NCBI GenBank assembly: GCA_902774915.1
Contig: CACYKH010000001.1
Span: forward strand, 1 to 64,000
Reading direction: 5' to 3'
From: an uncultured Lachnospiraceae bacterium
GTDB lineage: Bacteria > Bacillota > Clostridia > Lachnospirales > Lachnospiraceae
Length of the DNA: 64,000 nucleotides
Shown here: positions 8,106 through 15,684 of the stretch, in pieces
How the letters are laid out: every line of letters starts with the position of its first letter
How positions within the stretch are numbered: the stretch's first letter is position 1
Made by a program: the position numbers and the translations under genes
Notes under the pieces: model-generated
The model's input: the letters and a program-made list of their open reading frames with translations, nothing else
Database searches by the model: none
What the model was told of the DNA's origin: nothing

Positions 8106-8873
8106 ATGGAAACATACACAGGATTCGCTGAAGTTTACGACGAGATGATGGATAACATTCCTTATCTTGAGTGGGAAAATTTCCTGCTTCAGCTATTATT
8201 CATGAATAATGTAAATCCAGATGCAGTCATCACGGAGCTTGGTTGTGGCACAGGAACCATGACGGAACTTCTTGCTGACGAAGGCTTTAAGATGAGCGGA
8301 ATAGACCTGTCTGAAGATATGCTAAAACTTGCTCGTAAGAAATGCCCTGATATTACTTTCAAGCAGATGGATATGAGAGAACTGGTTCTCGATGAACCGC
8401 AGGATGTGATAATCAGTATCGCTGATAGTATGAATTATCTTGAGACAGTTGATGATCTTAGCAAGACTATGAAGGGCGTTTATAATGCGTTAGTTCCTGG
8501 CGGGGTATTTATCTTTGATCTCAAGACGGAGTTTTTCTTTAAATATGTGGTTCGTAATCGTACATTCCGTGGTCATGGAAAAGAGTTCTCATATATTTGG
8601 AAGAATTATTACGATGAGGAAGCGAAGTGCCATACTTATGATGTAACGATTAAAAATAAGACACAGAAAAATAAAAATATAAGTGAAGGCGAAAACATAA
8701 ATCAATTTATACATAATGAAAAACACAAACAACATGTTTTCTCAGCTCAAGATATTAAACAAGCGGCTATTTATGGTGGTTTCAGGGGCGCTAAGGTCTA
8801 TGGCAACATGACCTTCGAGAAGCCAAGGTTAAATGATGAAAGAATTTATTGTGTTTTAACAAAGGAGAAGTAA
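8106..8873 (+). CDS. Class I SAM-dependent methyltransferase
   Basis: A 255-residue protein with a Rossmann methyltransferase core: motif I VITELGCGTGTMTELLADEG, the acidic post-I strand MSGIDLSEDML, and motif IV-like DVIISIADSMNYL. It starts YTGFAEVYDEMMDNIPYLEW, a common opening of small-molecule methyltransferases in Firmicutes. The acceptor is unknown. Residues ~175-205 (KNKTQKNKNISEGENINQF) are Lys/Asn-rich and look like a lineage-specific insertion. The stop and the next ATG are 1 nt apart (TAAG ATG), so it is co-transcribed with the SCP2-domain protein. Confidence 0.88.
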   Translation: METYTGFAEVYDEMMDNIPYLEWENFLLQLLFMNNVNPDAVITELGCGTGTMTELLADEGFKMSGIDLSEDMLKLARKKCPDITFKQMDMRELVLDEPQDVIISIADSMNYLETVDDLSKTMKGVYNALVPGGVFIFDLKTEFFFKYVVRNRTFRGHGKEFSYIWKNYYDEEAKCHTYDVTIKNKTQKNKNISEGENINQFIHNEKHKQHVFSAQDIKQAAIYGGFRGAKVYGNMTFEKPRLNDERIYCVLTKEK

Positions 8874-8874
8874 G

Positions 8875-9192
8875 ATGACATTTGACGTATTATTAGAAAA
8901 GGTAAGAGGAATTGCTGCAAAGGCAGATGTGTCCGACAAGGATTTTCTTGCTGTTCAGGTTAATATTACTGGCAAGGACTCAGGGGTTTTCTATGTTGAG
9001 GTGAAAGACCATAAGGTGAACGTTGAGCCTTATGAGTACAACGATAGGAACTGCGCGGTTACAATGAGCTTGAACGATTTCAATAAACTGATAGACGGAA
9101 AGCTGGACCCTGTAGTTGCATTTACTATCGGAAAGCTTAAAGTGGATGGAGATGTAGGAAAGGCTCTTGAATTCTCAAAGCTGATTAAATAA
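8875..9192 (+). CDS. SCP2 sterol-binding-domain protein
   Basis: The 105 residues form one SCP2-like domain: VNITGKDSGVFYVEVKDHKVNVEP, then NDRNCAVTMSLNDFNKLIDGKLDPVVAFTIGKLKVDGDVG. The final VAFxxGKLKVxGD motif is typical of the lipid-binding pocket. Stand-alone bacterial SCP2 proteins bind hydrophobic ligands, possibly fatty acyl chains; the physiological ligand is unknown. It abuts the methyltransferase, suggesting a shared substrate or pathway, but that is inference. Confidence 0.85.
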   Translation: MTFDVLLEKVRGIAAKADVSDKDFLAVQVNITGKDSGVFYVEVKDHKVNVEPYEYNDRNCAVTMSLNDFNKLIDGKLDPVVAFTIGKLKVDGDVGKALEFSKLIK

Positions 9193-9232
9193 TAGTGGGT
9201 TTTTAGATAATTACCAATTAAGGAGAAGTAAG

Positions 9233-9778
9233 ATGAAGCTTGCAGTTGTACTACCGGGAATTGGATATCATAAGGATAAGCCCTTGCTTTATTATTCTAT
9301 GAAGATCATGAAGAGTCTGGGTTATGAGGTGATTGATGTTAAATACAGTGAGATGCCACAGAAGATTCGCGGTAATGCTGAGATGATGAAGAAGGCGGCT
9401 GAAATTGCTTACCGTGATGCCGAGGACCAGCTTGGCGAAATAGATTTTTCCAGCTATGAAGACGTGGTTTTTATTGGTAAGAGCATGGGGACATATACAG
9501 TTGCTAAGTTTGTATCTGTTCACGGGTTAAAGGCCAGACAAATTTGGTATACACCAGTGGAATATACCTTTGAGTTTAATTCAAAGGATGTTGTGGCATT
9601 TATTGGCGACGCTGACCCTTGGTCAGATGTTGAAAAATTAAAGAAAATAGCTGAAGAACAGAAAATTAAAATGTATTCTTATCCAAATTGTAATCATTCT
9701 CTTGAATGCGACGACGTGGATACCAATATTGAATATTTACGTGATGTGATGAAACATACCAAAGAGTTTTTGGCTTAG
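9233..9778 (+). CDS. Small alpha/beta-hydrolase-like protein
   Basis: The 181-residue protein starts MKLAVVLPGIGYHKDKPLLYYS and contains a nucleophile elbow VVFIGKSMGTYTVAKF (GxSxG, Ser nucleophile). A later acid candidate is in VVAFIGDADPWSD, and a His is in YPNCNHSLE near the C-terminus. This is the order expected of an alpha/beta-hydrolase triad in a compact form. The substrate is unknown. RBS AAGGAG lies 9 nt before the ATG. It is 40 nt after the SCP2 gene, probably in the same transcription unit. Confidence 0.8.
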   Translation: MKLAVVLPGIGYHKDKPLLYYSMKIMKSLGYEVIDVKYSEMPQKIRGNAEMMKKAAEIAYRDAEDQLGEIDFSSYEDVVFIGKSMGTYTVAKFVSVHGLKARQIWYTPVEYTFEFNSKDVVAFIGDADPWSDVEKLKKIAEEQKIKMYSYPNCNHSLECDDVDTNIEYLRDVMKHTKEFLA

Positions 9779-9802
9779 TTATATAAATAGTGGAGGAAAA
9801 GT

Positions 9803-10297
9803 ATGAGTCAGTTACTTATTAAACAAAAGGTTTTTTCGCTAACAGATAAATATGATGTTTACGATGCAGGTGGAAATCCAAAGTATTTTGTCAAGTCGGA
9901 TTTCTTTACAATCGGTCATCGTATCCATGTATTTGATAAGGCTTCGGGACAGGAAATCGGAATGATACAGGAAAAGGTATTCCGTATCCTGAAAGAGTTT
10001 GAAATTTCGATTAATGGAGCGTCTCAGGGCAAGATAAAAAGACAGATTTCATTTTTTATCCCTAAATATGATATAGATTACAAGGGCTGGCGCCTGGAAG
10101 GAGATTTCTTCCATTGGAATTATGATGTATTCGAAGGCGAGAGACTTGTAGTTCGCATTTCAAAACAGTTATTCCGATGGGGCGACACTTACGTTCTCGA
10201 CGTTGTGAATGATATGGATGAGCTGCCAGCGCTTATGGTGGCAATTGCAATGGATGCCGCTCAGTGCTCAGATGATAATAACAATTCATATCATTAA
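9803..10297 (+). CDS. LURP-one/YxjI-family protein (first copy)
   Basis: The 164-residue protein resembles the LURP-one-related (Tubby C-terminal-like) fold: YDVYDAGGNPKYFVKSDFFTIGHRIHVFDKASGQEIGMIQEK, then a Trp-containing second half (WRLEGDFFHWNYDVFEGERLVVRI) and a C-terminal helix (ALMVAIAMDAAQ). The family is a 12-stranded barrel around a buried helix, and its bacterial role is unclear. A clear paralogue sits at 20449, with matching GHRI and QEKV motifs and a similar C-terminal helix. RBS GGAGG precedes the ATG. No membrane segment beyond the buried helix. Confidence 0.8.
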   Translation: MSQLLIKQKVFSLTDKYDVYDAGGNPKYFVKSDFFTIGHRIHVFDKASGQEIGMIQEKVFRILKEFEISINGASQGKIKRQISFFIPKYDIDYKGWRLEGDFFHWNYDVFEGERLVVRISKQLFRWGDTYVLDVVNDMDELPALMVAIAMDAAQCSDDNNNSYH

Positions 10298-10345
10298 GAA
10301 TGTAGATGTTCAATTGGATGATATTGAGGAGAAAAATAAGTTAAT

Positions 10346-10972
10346 ATGAAAATATACGATATTTCCCAGGAGGTTTTCAGCTGTGCTGTGTTTCCTGGGG
10401 ATCCTCAGCCTGAAAGAGAGCAGAGGATGAATATAAAAGATGGCGAGATTTGTAATCTGACCTATCTTAAGATGTGTGCCCATAATGGTACCCATGTTGA
10501 TGCTCCTTATCATTTTATTGATGAGGGGAAGACCATTGATCAGGTTGATATGAATAAATTCGTTGGTCTTTGCTACGTAGCGGCCCATGATGGTTATCTT
10601 ACAGCTGAAGATGCTGAAAGAATTATGGATAAGGCAAAGCTGGCTGACCAGGCGCGAATCACCGACACTGGAGATATGTCCGATAATGCCTTTATGCGAA
10701 TCCTTGTTAAAGGAAATGCAGTAGTTACAGAAGAGGCGGCTAAGGTGTTTGCTAAAGAAGGCATTTTCCTGTTTGGAAATGAATCCCAGACAGTAGGACC
10801 AGAAGATGCACCAATGGCTGTTCACCTTGTAATGCTCGGTGCCGAGATAGTACTTCTTGAAGGAATAAGACTATCTGAAGTTCCAGAGGGCATTTACCTG
10901 TTAAACGCAGCGCCTATAAACCTGGGTGGCTCCGACGGAGCTCCATGCCGCGCAATTCTAATGTCGATATAA
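10346..10972 (+). CDS. Cyclase/kynurenine-formamidase-family protein
   Basis: A 208-residue metal-dependent cyclase-family (PF04199-type) hydrolase. The signature AHNGTHVDAPYHF matches the HxGTHxDxPxHF metal-binding motif, whose His and Asp residues bind Mn or Zn in kynurenine formamidase and isatin hydrolase. A second conserved piece is LFGNESQTVGPEDAPMAVHLVML with its His. No kynurenine-pathway neighbours are seen, so the substrate is open. The RBS is GGAGAAAAA, spaced a little far from the ATG. A decayed copy of the dispersed repeat lies just downstream. Confidence 0.88.
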   Translation: MKIYDISQEVFSCAVFPGDPQPEREQRMNIKDGEICNLTYLKMCAHNGTHVDAPYHFIDEGKTIDQVDMNKFVGLCYVAAHDGYLTAEDAERIMDKAKLADQARITDTGDMSDNAFMRILVKGNAVVTEEAAKVFAKEGIFLFGNESQTVGPEDAPMAVHLVMLGAEIVLLEGIRLSEVPEGIYLLNAAPINLGGSDGAPCRAILMSI

Positions 10973-10974
10973 AA

Positions 10975-10997
10975 CAAGTCAACGGGACCTTATTTTG
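10975..10997 (+). repeat. Decayed copy of dispersed AGTCAATGGGACC repeat
   Basis: The stretch reads CAAGTCAACGGGACC then TTATTTT, matching both ends of the repeat found at 15504, 28021, 29550, 30581 and 51030 but lacking the inverted GGTCCC...TTGACTT arm. Like the other copies it lies just 3' of a gene on the same strand. It cannot form the terminator hairpin. Confidence 0.6.
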
Positions 10998-11007
10998 AGG
11001 AGGGGTA

Positions 11008-13836
11008 ATGAGACAATTTCAAGTACAACAGCATAAAAGTTTATTTCGCAGGCTTTTTATTGTGGCCTGTGTGATTTTGTTTGCAATTGCTAGCTTTCCT
11101 ATTTCTGCAAATGCAGAGGATGATGATGAAAAAGAAGTAGTACGTGTTGGTTATTATGAGAATGAGGTTTTCCAGGAGGGTGCTGAGGAAGGCGTTCCAA
11201 AGAGTGGTTATGCCTACGAGTATTACCGCAAGCTTTCTGAGTACACTGGTTGGGAATATGAATATGTTTACGGCGATTTTAATGACCTGTACCAGATGCT
11301 TCTTGATGGTGAAATTGATCTGCTTGCCGGTCTAGCATTTAAGGAAGACCGTGCTTCTTTAATAGGTTACCCAGATGCAGAGATGGGTAATGAATCCTAT
11401 TATCTTGTTAAATATGACGAGGATACTGATATAACTGCCGATCCTGATACTCTTAATGGTAAGAAGATTGGCGTTCTGGACAGCGCAATGGTGGATGTCC
11501 TGAATCAGTATCTTGAGGATAATAACGTTAATGCAGAGGTCGTAAAGTACTCTGATTATACTCATTTGTTCGAGGCTTTTGATGCTCACGAGGTAAATGT
11601 CCTCGCAGCCGAAGGTGATGGTGCCCACGGTAGAGAGCATTCGGAAGTTCTTACAATCTTTGGAACTTCAGATTATTATTTGTGCGTTAGCAAAAAACGT
11701 TCTGATATTTTAGCTGAGCTAAATTCCGCTCAATCACTTTTGGCCGCTGAAGAACCTAATTACATGAACACTCTTAGAGCAAAGTATTATTCTGAGAGCT
11801 TTACAGCTAGAGCTTTTTCTAAGGCGGAGCGCGACTGGATTGAAAGTCATTCGTCTCTCAATGTGGGTTATCTTGAGAATTATCTACCATATAGTGGCAC
11901 AACTAAAAAGGGTGAAGTGACAGGTATAGTCAAAGATATTTTCCCTGCTATGATGGAGGCTCTGGGGTTGGCTGATATGTCCATCTCGTATAAGGGTTAT
12001 GTAAGCTATGACGATATGGTTGCGGCAGTTTGTTCCGGTGAAATTGATGTTGCGTTCCCTGTAGGTGGAGGACTTTATTACTCTGAGGAAAATGGCATCT
12101 ATCTTTCTAATCCTGTTTCTTCGTCCCATGCTGACCTGATTTATAAGGGTGAATTCAGCGAAGAAAAGACCAAGCATTTTGCTATAAACGAGAATAATAG
12201 AATGCAGTATTACTTTGTTCAGACCAATTACCCAGAGGCTGAGATTACATATTATAATTCAAGCGAAGAGTGTCTTGCTGCAGTACTTTCGGGAGAAGTG
12301 GACTGCGCTACACTCAATGGTTTCAGGGCAAATGACATCCTGCGTAACAGGAAGTATGAGGACCTTTCCATCTACCAGACAAGCTATAATGATTACAGAA
12401 ACTTTGGTGTTGAGATTGGTAATGAGGGACTTCTGAAGCTTTTGAATCGCGGAATTAATGTTCTTGGTGATGATTACGCACAGAATATTTCTTATCGTTA
12501 TACAAACGGTCTTTATAAATATGGATTTATTGACGCGGTGCATGATCACATTCAATTAGTAGTATTGATCCTCCTGATCATCGTTGTTTTATTAGTATTC
12601 AGATTCATAGTAAGAATTCGTCGCGCTAAGAAAGAAGTTGAAGAAAAAGAGGCAGCAAGGCAGGAGCTTTCGGATGCTCTGGATGCTGCTGAGCAGGCGA
12701 ATAGAGCGAAGACGGTTTTCCTGAATAATATGTCCCACGACATCAGAACTCCTATGAATGCTATCGTAGGCTTCACATCGCTTGCATCTTCAAATATAGA
12801 TAATAAAGAACAGGTGCAGGATTATCTGGATAAGATTTCGGTATCCAGCCAATACCTGCTTGCGCTTATTAATGATGTTCTGGATATGAGTCGAATCGAG
12901 AGCGGTAAGGTTTCTATCGAGGAGACGGATGTGCATCTTCCAGATGTTATCCATGATCTGAAGACTATTATCCAGTCTAATCTGGCTGCTAAAGATCTTG
13001 ATTTTTCAATTGATACAAAGGATGTAAAACATAAAGACATAGTTACTGATAAGCTGCGTCTGAATCAGGTTCTGCTGAATATCTTGTCAAATGCCATCAA
13101 ATTCACACCATCTGGCGGTAAGATTAGTTTCAGCGTTATCGAAAAGCCATCAACTGACGAAACAAAAGCCAATTTTGAATTTAAGATTAAGGATAATGGA
13201 ATTGGCATGAGCGAAGAGTTTAAGAAGACTATTTTTGATACCTTCACTCGTGAAAAGACAAGTACTGTGAGCGGTATTCAGGGAACAGGCCTTGGAATGG
13301 CAATTTCTAAGAATATTGTGGATATGATGGGCGGCGAAATCTCTGTAGAATCCACTGAGGGCAGTGGAAGTGAGTTTATAGTTGAACTTCCTTGCAAGAT
13401 TTGTGATTCTAAGCATATAGAGAATGATGGTGCTTCTGAATCTATGCCTGATTTCACAGGTAAGAGAGTTCTTCTTGCGGAAGATAATCAAATGAATCAG
13501 ATACTTGCCGAGAATATCCTGACAAGTGTTGGTTTTGAGGTTGATATTGCATCCGATGGTACAGAGGTTGTTGAGAAGATGAAATCTCAGCCAGCTGGTT
13601 ACTACGATATCATTTTAATGGATATACAAATGCCACAAATGGATGGCTACGAGGCTACAAAGATTATTCGTGCACTTGATGACGAAAAGAAGGCAAGTAT
13701 TCCTATCGTTGCGGTTACGGCAAATGCTTTCGAAGAGGATAGGCAGAATTCAATGGATGTTGGAATGAATGGACATTTGGCTAAGCCTTATGATATTCCA
13801 GTTATCATGAAGACACTGAGCGAACTATTGGGGTAA
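11008..13836 (+). CDS. Hybrid sensor histidine kinase with two solute-binding sensor domains
   Basis: The 942-residue protein has a signal/anchor segment (residues ~14-36), two tandem SBP_bac_3-type extracellular domains (~45-265 and ~275-505), and a membrane helix (~514-534). A short coiled coil, a HisKA domain with the H-box MSHDIRTPMNAI (His577) and an HATPase domain (GTGLGMAISK G-box) follow. A C-terminal receiver has phospho-acceptor Asp872 in ILMDIQMPQMDGYEA. This is the EvgS/BvgS-like layout: periplasmic-type binding domains sense a solute and drive a phosphorelay. No His-phosphotransfer domain or partner regulator is adjacent, so the output lies elsewhere or the receiver is regulatory. 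RBS AGGAGGGG precedes the ATG. Confidence 0.92.
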   Translation: MRQFQVQQHKSLFRRLFIVACVILFAIASFPISANAEDDDEKEVVRVGYYENEVFQEGAEEGVPKSGYAYEYYRKLSEYTGWEYEYVYGDFNDLYQMLLDGEIDLLAGLAFKEDRASLIGYPDAEMGNESYYLVKYDEDTDITADPDTLNGKKIGVLDSAMVDVLNQYLEDNNVNAEVVKYSDYTHLFEAFDAHEVNVLAAEGDGAHGREHSEVLTIFGTSDYYLCVSKKRSDILAELNSAQSLLAAEEPNYMNTLRAKYYSESFTARAFSKAERDWIESHSSLNVGYLENYLPYSGTTKKGEVTGIVKDIFPAMMEALGLADMSISYKGYVSYDDMVAAVCSGEIDVAFPVGGGLYYSEENGIYLSNPVSSSHADLIYKGEFSEEKTKHFAINENNRMQYYFVQTNYPEAEITYYNSSEECLAAVLSGEVDCATLNGFRANDILRNRKYEDLSIYQTSYNDYRNFGVEIGNEGLLKLLNRGINVLGDDYAQNISYRYTNGLYKYGFIDAVHDHIQLVVLILLIIVVLLVFRFIVRIRRAKKEVEEKEAARQELSDALDAAEQANRAKTVFLNNMSHDIRTPMNAIVGFTSLASSNIDNKEQVQDYLDKISVSSQYLLALINDVLDMSRIESGKVSIEETDVHLPDVIHDLKTIIQSNLAAKDLDFSIDTKDVKHKDIVTDKLRLNQVLLNILSNAIKFTPSGGKISFSVIEKPSTDETKANFEFKIKDNGIGMSEEFKKTIFDTFTREKTSTVSGIQGTGLGMAISKNIVDMMGGEISVESTEGSGSEFIVELPCKICDSKHIENDGASESMPDFTGKRVLLAEDNQMNQILAENILTSVGFEVDIASDGTEVVEKMKSQPAGYYDIILMDIQMPQMDGYEATKIIRALDDEKKASIPIVAVTANAFEEDRQNSMDVGMNGHLAKPYDIPVIMKTLSELLG

Positions 13837-13861
13837 TAAGAAAGAAACTAGTGATTTATGG

Positions 13862-14563
13862 GTGAATTATATGAGATTGGTATTTGTTAGGCATGGGGAG
13901 CCTGATTATGATAACGATACATTAACTGAGAACGGTTTAAATCAGGCGGAGATGACTGCTGAAAGACTGCAGGATGAGGGCATTTCAGCCATATTTAGTT
14001 CTCCAATGGGAAGGGCTGTTAAGACTGCTTCATTTACTGCAGATAAGCTGGGGCTTGATATTGAAAAACTGGATTTTATGCATGAGATTGACTGGGGAAG
14101 TAAGGATGGCAGCGAGATTGCATTTAATGGTCATCCATGGTCTCTTTCATTTAATCTACTTGCTGAAAATCCAACATATCTTTCGGGTTCGTATTGGAAA
14201 GAGCATCCATATTTCAAGAATAATAAATGTCTTGATTATTATTTGATGATTTCTAAAGAATTTGATAAATTCTTAGAGAGGTTTGGTCTTTATCGTAAGG
14301 GTGCTTTGTATGAGGCGAAGTCAGAATGTAATGATACGATAGCACTCTTTGCTCATGGAGGTTCTGGTGGAGTGATGTTTGCGCATCTTCTGAACATTTC
14401 ATTTCCTTATGTTATGACAGCTTTGCCTTATGGCGTATGCTCGGTTTCGATAATTGAATTTGAGCCTAAATTAAATAATATGGTTGTTCCTCGTCTTGAG
14501 CTCTTTAATGATATGGGGCATCTTGATAAGGTTAAATTAGAACCATTACGTTTTGAAAAATAA
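13862..14563 (+). CDS. Histidine phosphatase (phosphoglycerate-mutase-like)
   Basis: The 233-residue protein carries the RHG motif (LVFVRHGEPDYDN) with the catalytic His, the IFSSPMGRAVKTASF segment and the late ALFAHGGSGGVMFAHL His, all standard for the histidine phosphatase superfamily. The substrate is unpredictable; members act on sugar phosphates, nucleotides or proteins. Two starts compete: GTG at 13862 and ATG at 13871, 3 codons inside. No strong RBS separates them, and the ATG puts the beta-strand MRLVFVRHG directly at the N-terminus. It follows the sensor kinase by 25 nt. Confidence 0.85.
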   Translation: MNYMRLVFVRHGEPDYDNDTLTENGLNQAEMTAERLQDEGISAIFSSPMGRAVKTASFTADKLGLDIEKLDFMHEIDWGSKDGSEIAFNGHPWSLSFNLLAENPTYLSGSYWKEHPYFKNNKCLDYYLMISKEFDKFLERFGLYRKGALYEAKSECNDTIALFAHGGSGGVMFAHLLNISFPYVMTALPYGVCSVSIIEFEPKLNNMVVPRLELFNDMGHLDKVKLEPLRFEK

Positions 14564-14586
14564 ATATTTTATGATGGAGGTTAAGT

Positions 14587-14790
14587 ATGGATAAGTTTTT
14601 GAGTGTATGGGATTATAGTAGAAACATTTGGTCATTTATCAATGTTGAACAGATTTGCAAGATTGATTATATTGATCCAAATCAGTTTATCATTGATTTT
14701 GGCGGTTCATATGTAACTGTTGACAGAAATACAAAGGATGCCATCGCTAAGAAGCTTGGCATCGTTGAGCCACCAAACATGATGATGTAA
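14587..14790 (+). CDS. Small conserved-looking protein, unknown
   Basis: A 67-residue protein (MDKFLSVWDYSRNIWSF...), with GGAGG 7 nt before the ATG, so expression is likely. It begins with aromatic residues and has a compact beta-strand pattern (ICKIDYIDPNQFIIDFGGSYVTVDR), ending in PPNMMM. It resembles small phage- or plasmid-type PH-like proteins in shape, but I cannot assign a family. It is 24 nt downstream of the phosphatase gene and may be co-transcribed. Confidence 0.6.
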   Translation: MDKFLSVWDYSRNIWSFINVEQICKIDYIDPNQFIIDFGGSYVTVDRNTKDAIAKKLGIVEPPNMMM

Positions 14791-14858
14791 TGTTTAAATA
14801 AAGTGATTTATTAATATAATAATCAATAATAAAACAATGTGTAACAAAGGAGATTATC

Positions 14859-15110
14859 ATGGAACATATTAAGTTTAGACCACAGGGTGTTTGTTCAATG
14901 CAGATTGATTACGACCTGGATGATGACAAGAACATTCATAATGTAAGCTTCACAGGTGGATGCAACGGAAACCTTAAAGCTATTGGAAAGCTTGTAGAAG
15001 GTAAAAATGCTTCAGAGATAGCTGATATTCTTAGAGGAAATCAGTGCGGTATGCGTGGAACATCATGTGCTGATCAGTTTGCAAAGTCACTTGATCAGGC
15101 GCTTGCTTAA
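14859..15110 (+). CDS. TSCPD-domain protein (TIGR03905-like)
   Basis: The 83-residue protein is a stand-alone TSCPD domain: FRPQGVCSMQIDYDLDDD, SFTGGCNGNLKAIGKLVEG, and NQCGMRGTSCADQFAKSL. The spaced Cys residues (VCS, GGC, QCG, SCADQ) are the hallmark. The domain also occurs at the C-terminus of B12-dependent ribonucleotide reductases, where it is thought to bind metal or nucleotide. The stand-alone version is common in Clostridia and of unknown function. RBS AAAGGAG precedes the ATG. Confidence 0.88.
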   Translation: MEHIKFRPQGVCSMQIDYDLDDDKNIHNVSFTGGCNGNLKAIGKLVEGKNASEIADILRGNQCGMRGTSCADQFAKSLDQALA

Positions 15111-15152
15111 GATAGTGGTGAGGTTATAGATTATATTATATGGAGGTGCGTT

Positions 15153-15494
15153 ATGCCATTTATTGATTCAAAGATTTCTATGAAGGTTAGTGACGAGAAG
15201 AAAGATGTTATCAAGGCTGAACTTGGTAAGGCTGCTTCTATTATTGGAAAGCCAGAAAGTTTCCTTATGGTTGGTTTTGAAGATGAGTATACACTTTACT
15301 TTGCAGGTAACAAGCTTGAGAAAGGTGCTTATGTTTCTGTAGATGTATTTGGTTCAATCAACAGTGCTCAGGCAGATCAGATGACAGCTCGTATTTGCGA
15401 GATATATGAGCAGGAGCTTGGTATTCCAGGTGACAAAGTTTATGTTGAATATCGCGGAACCAGCGACTGGGGCTGGAACGGACGAAACTTCTAA
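15153..15494 (+). CDS. MIF-like tautomerase
   Basis: The 113-residue protein is a bacterial macrophage migration inhibitory factor homologue. It has the N-terminal catalytic Pro after Met removal (MPFIDSKIS), Lys near position 33, and the C-terminal SDWGWNGRNF that matches the animal ANWGWNGSTF. Length is as in animal MIF (114-115). Known members are homotrimeric phenylpyruvate/D-dopachrome tautomerases; the bacterial role is not settled. GGAGG 8 nt before the ATG suggests good translation. The terminator-like repeat follows immediately. Confidence 0.92.
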   Translation: MPFIDSKISMKVSDEKKDVIKAELGKAASIIGKPESFLMVGFEDEYTLYFAGNKLEKGAYVSVDVFGSINSAQADQMTARICEIYEQELGIPGDKVYVEYRGTSDWGWNGRNF

Positions 15495-15503
15495 AACGAT
15501 AAA

Positions 15504-15566
15504 AAATAAGTCAATGGGGACAGATCTTGGAGTTAATGGGACCGGGTCTCGTTGACTTATTTTTTT
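15504..15566 (+). repeat. Dispersed terminator-like repeat, copy 1
   Basis: The element opens with AATAAGTCAA and closes with TTGACTTATT as a perfect 10-bp inverted repeat. Between them is one upstream module (TGGGGACAGATCTTGG) and the GGGACC..GGTCTC core. A T run follows, so it would act as terminator for the MIF-like gene. Other copies are at 28021, 29550, 30581 and 51030. The T run merges into the promoter of the next gene. Confidence 0.85.
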
Positions 15567-15599
15567 GTTGCGGTTTTGTTGCACTTTGGGTGGTACAAT
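15565..15599 (+). promoter_or_regulatory. Promoter A of large helical protein (shared element)
   Basis: TTGTTGCGGTTTTGTTG begins exactly 29 nt upstream of an extended -10 (TGG TACAAT). There is no good TTGACA at -35. The same 17-mer with one change, at the same spacing, precedes the third family member at 43984. This suggests a common sigma factor or activator. Confidence 0.55.
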
Positions 15600-15684
15600 G
15601 TAGAAAAACATAGGGAAACTATGTAATTTTGCGAAAATTTGTAAAAATTATTTGTTGCTATTTGTAAAAAAAAGGAGATTTGTC

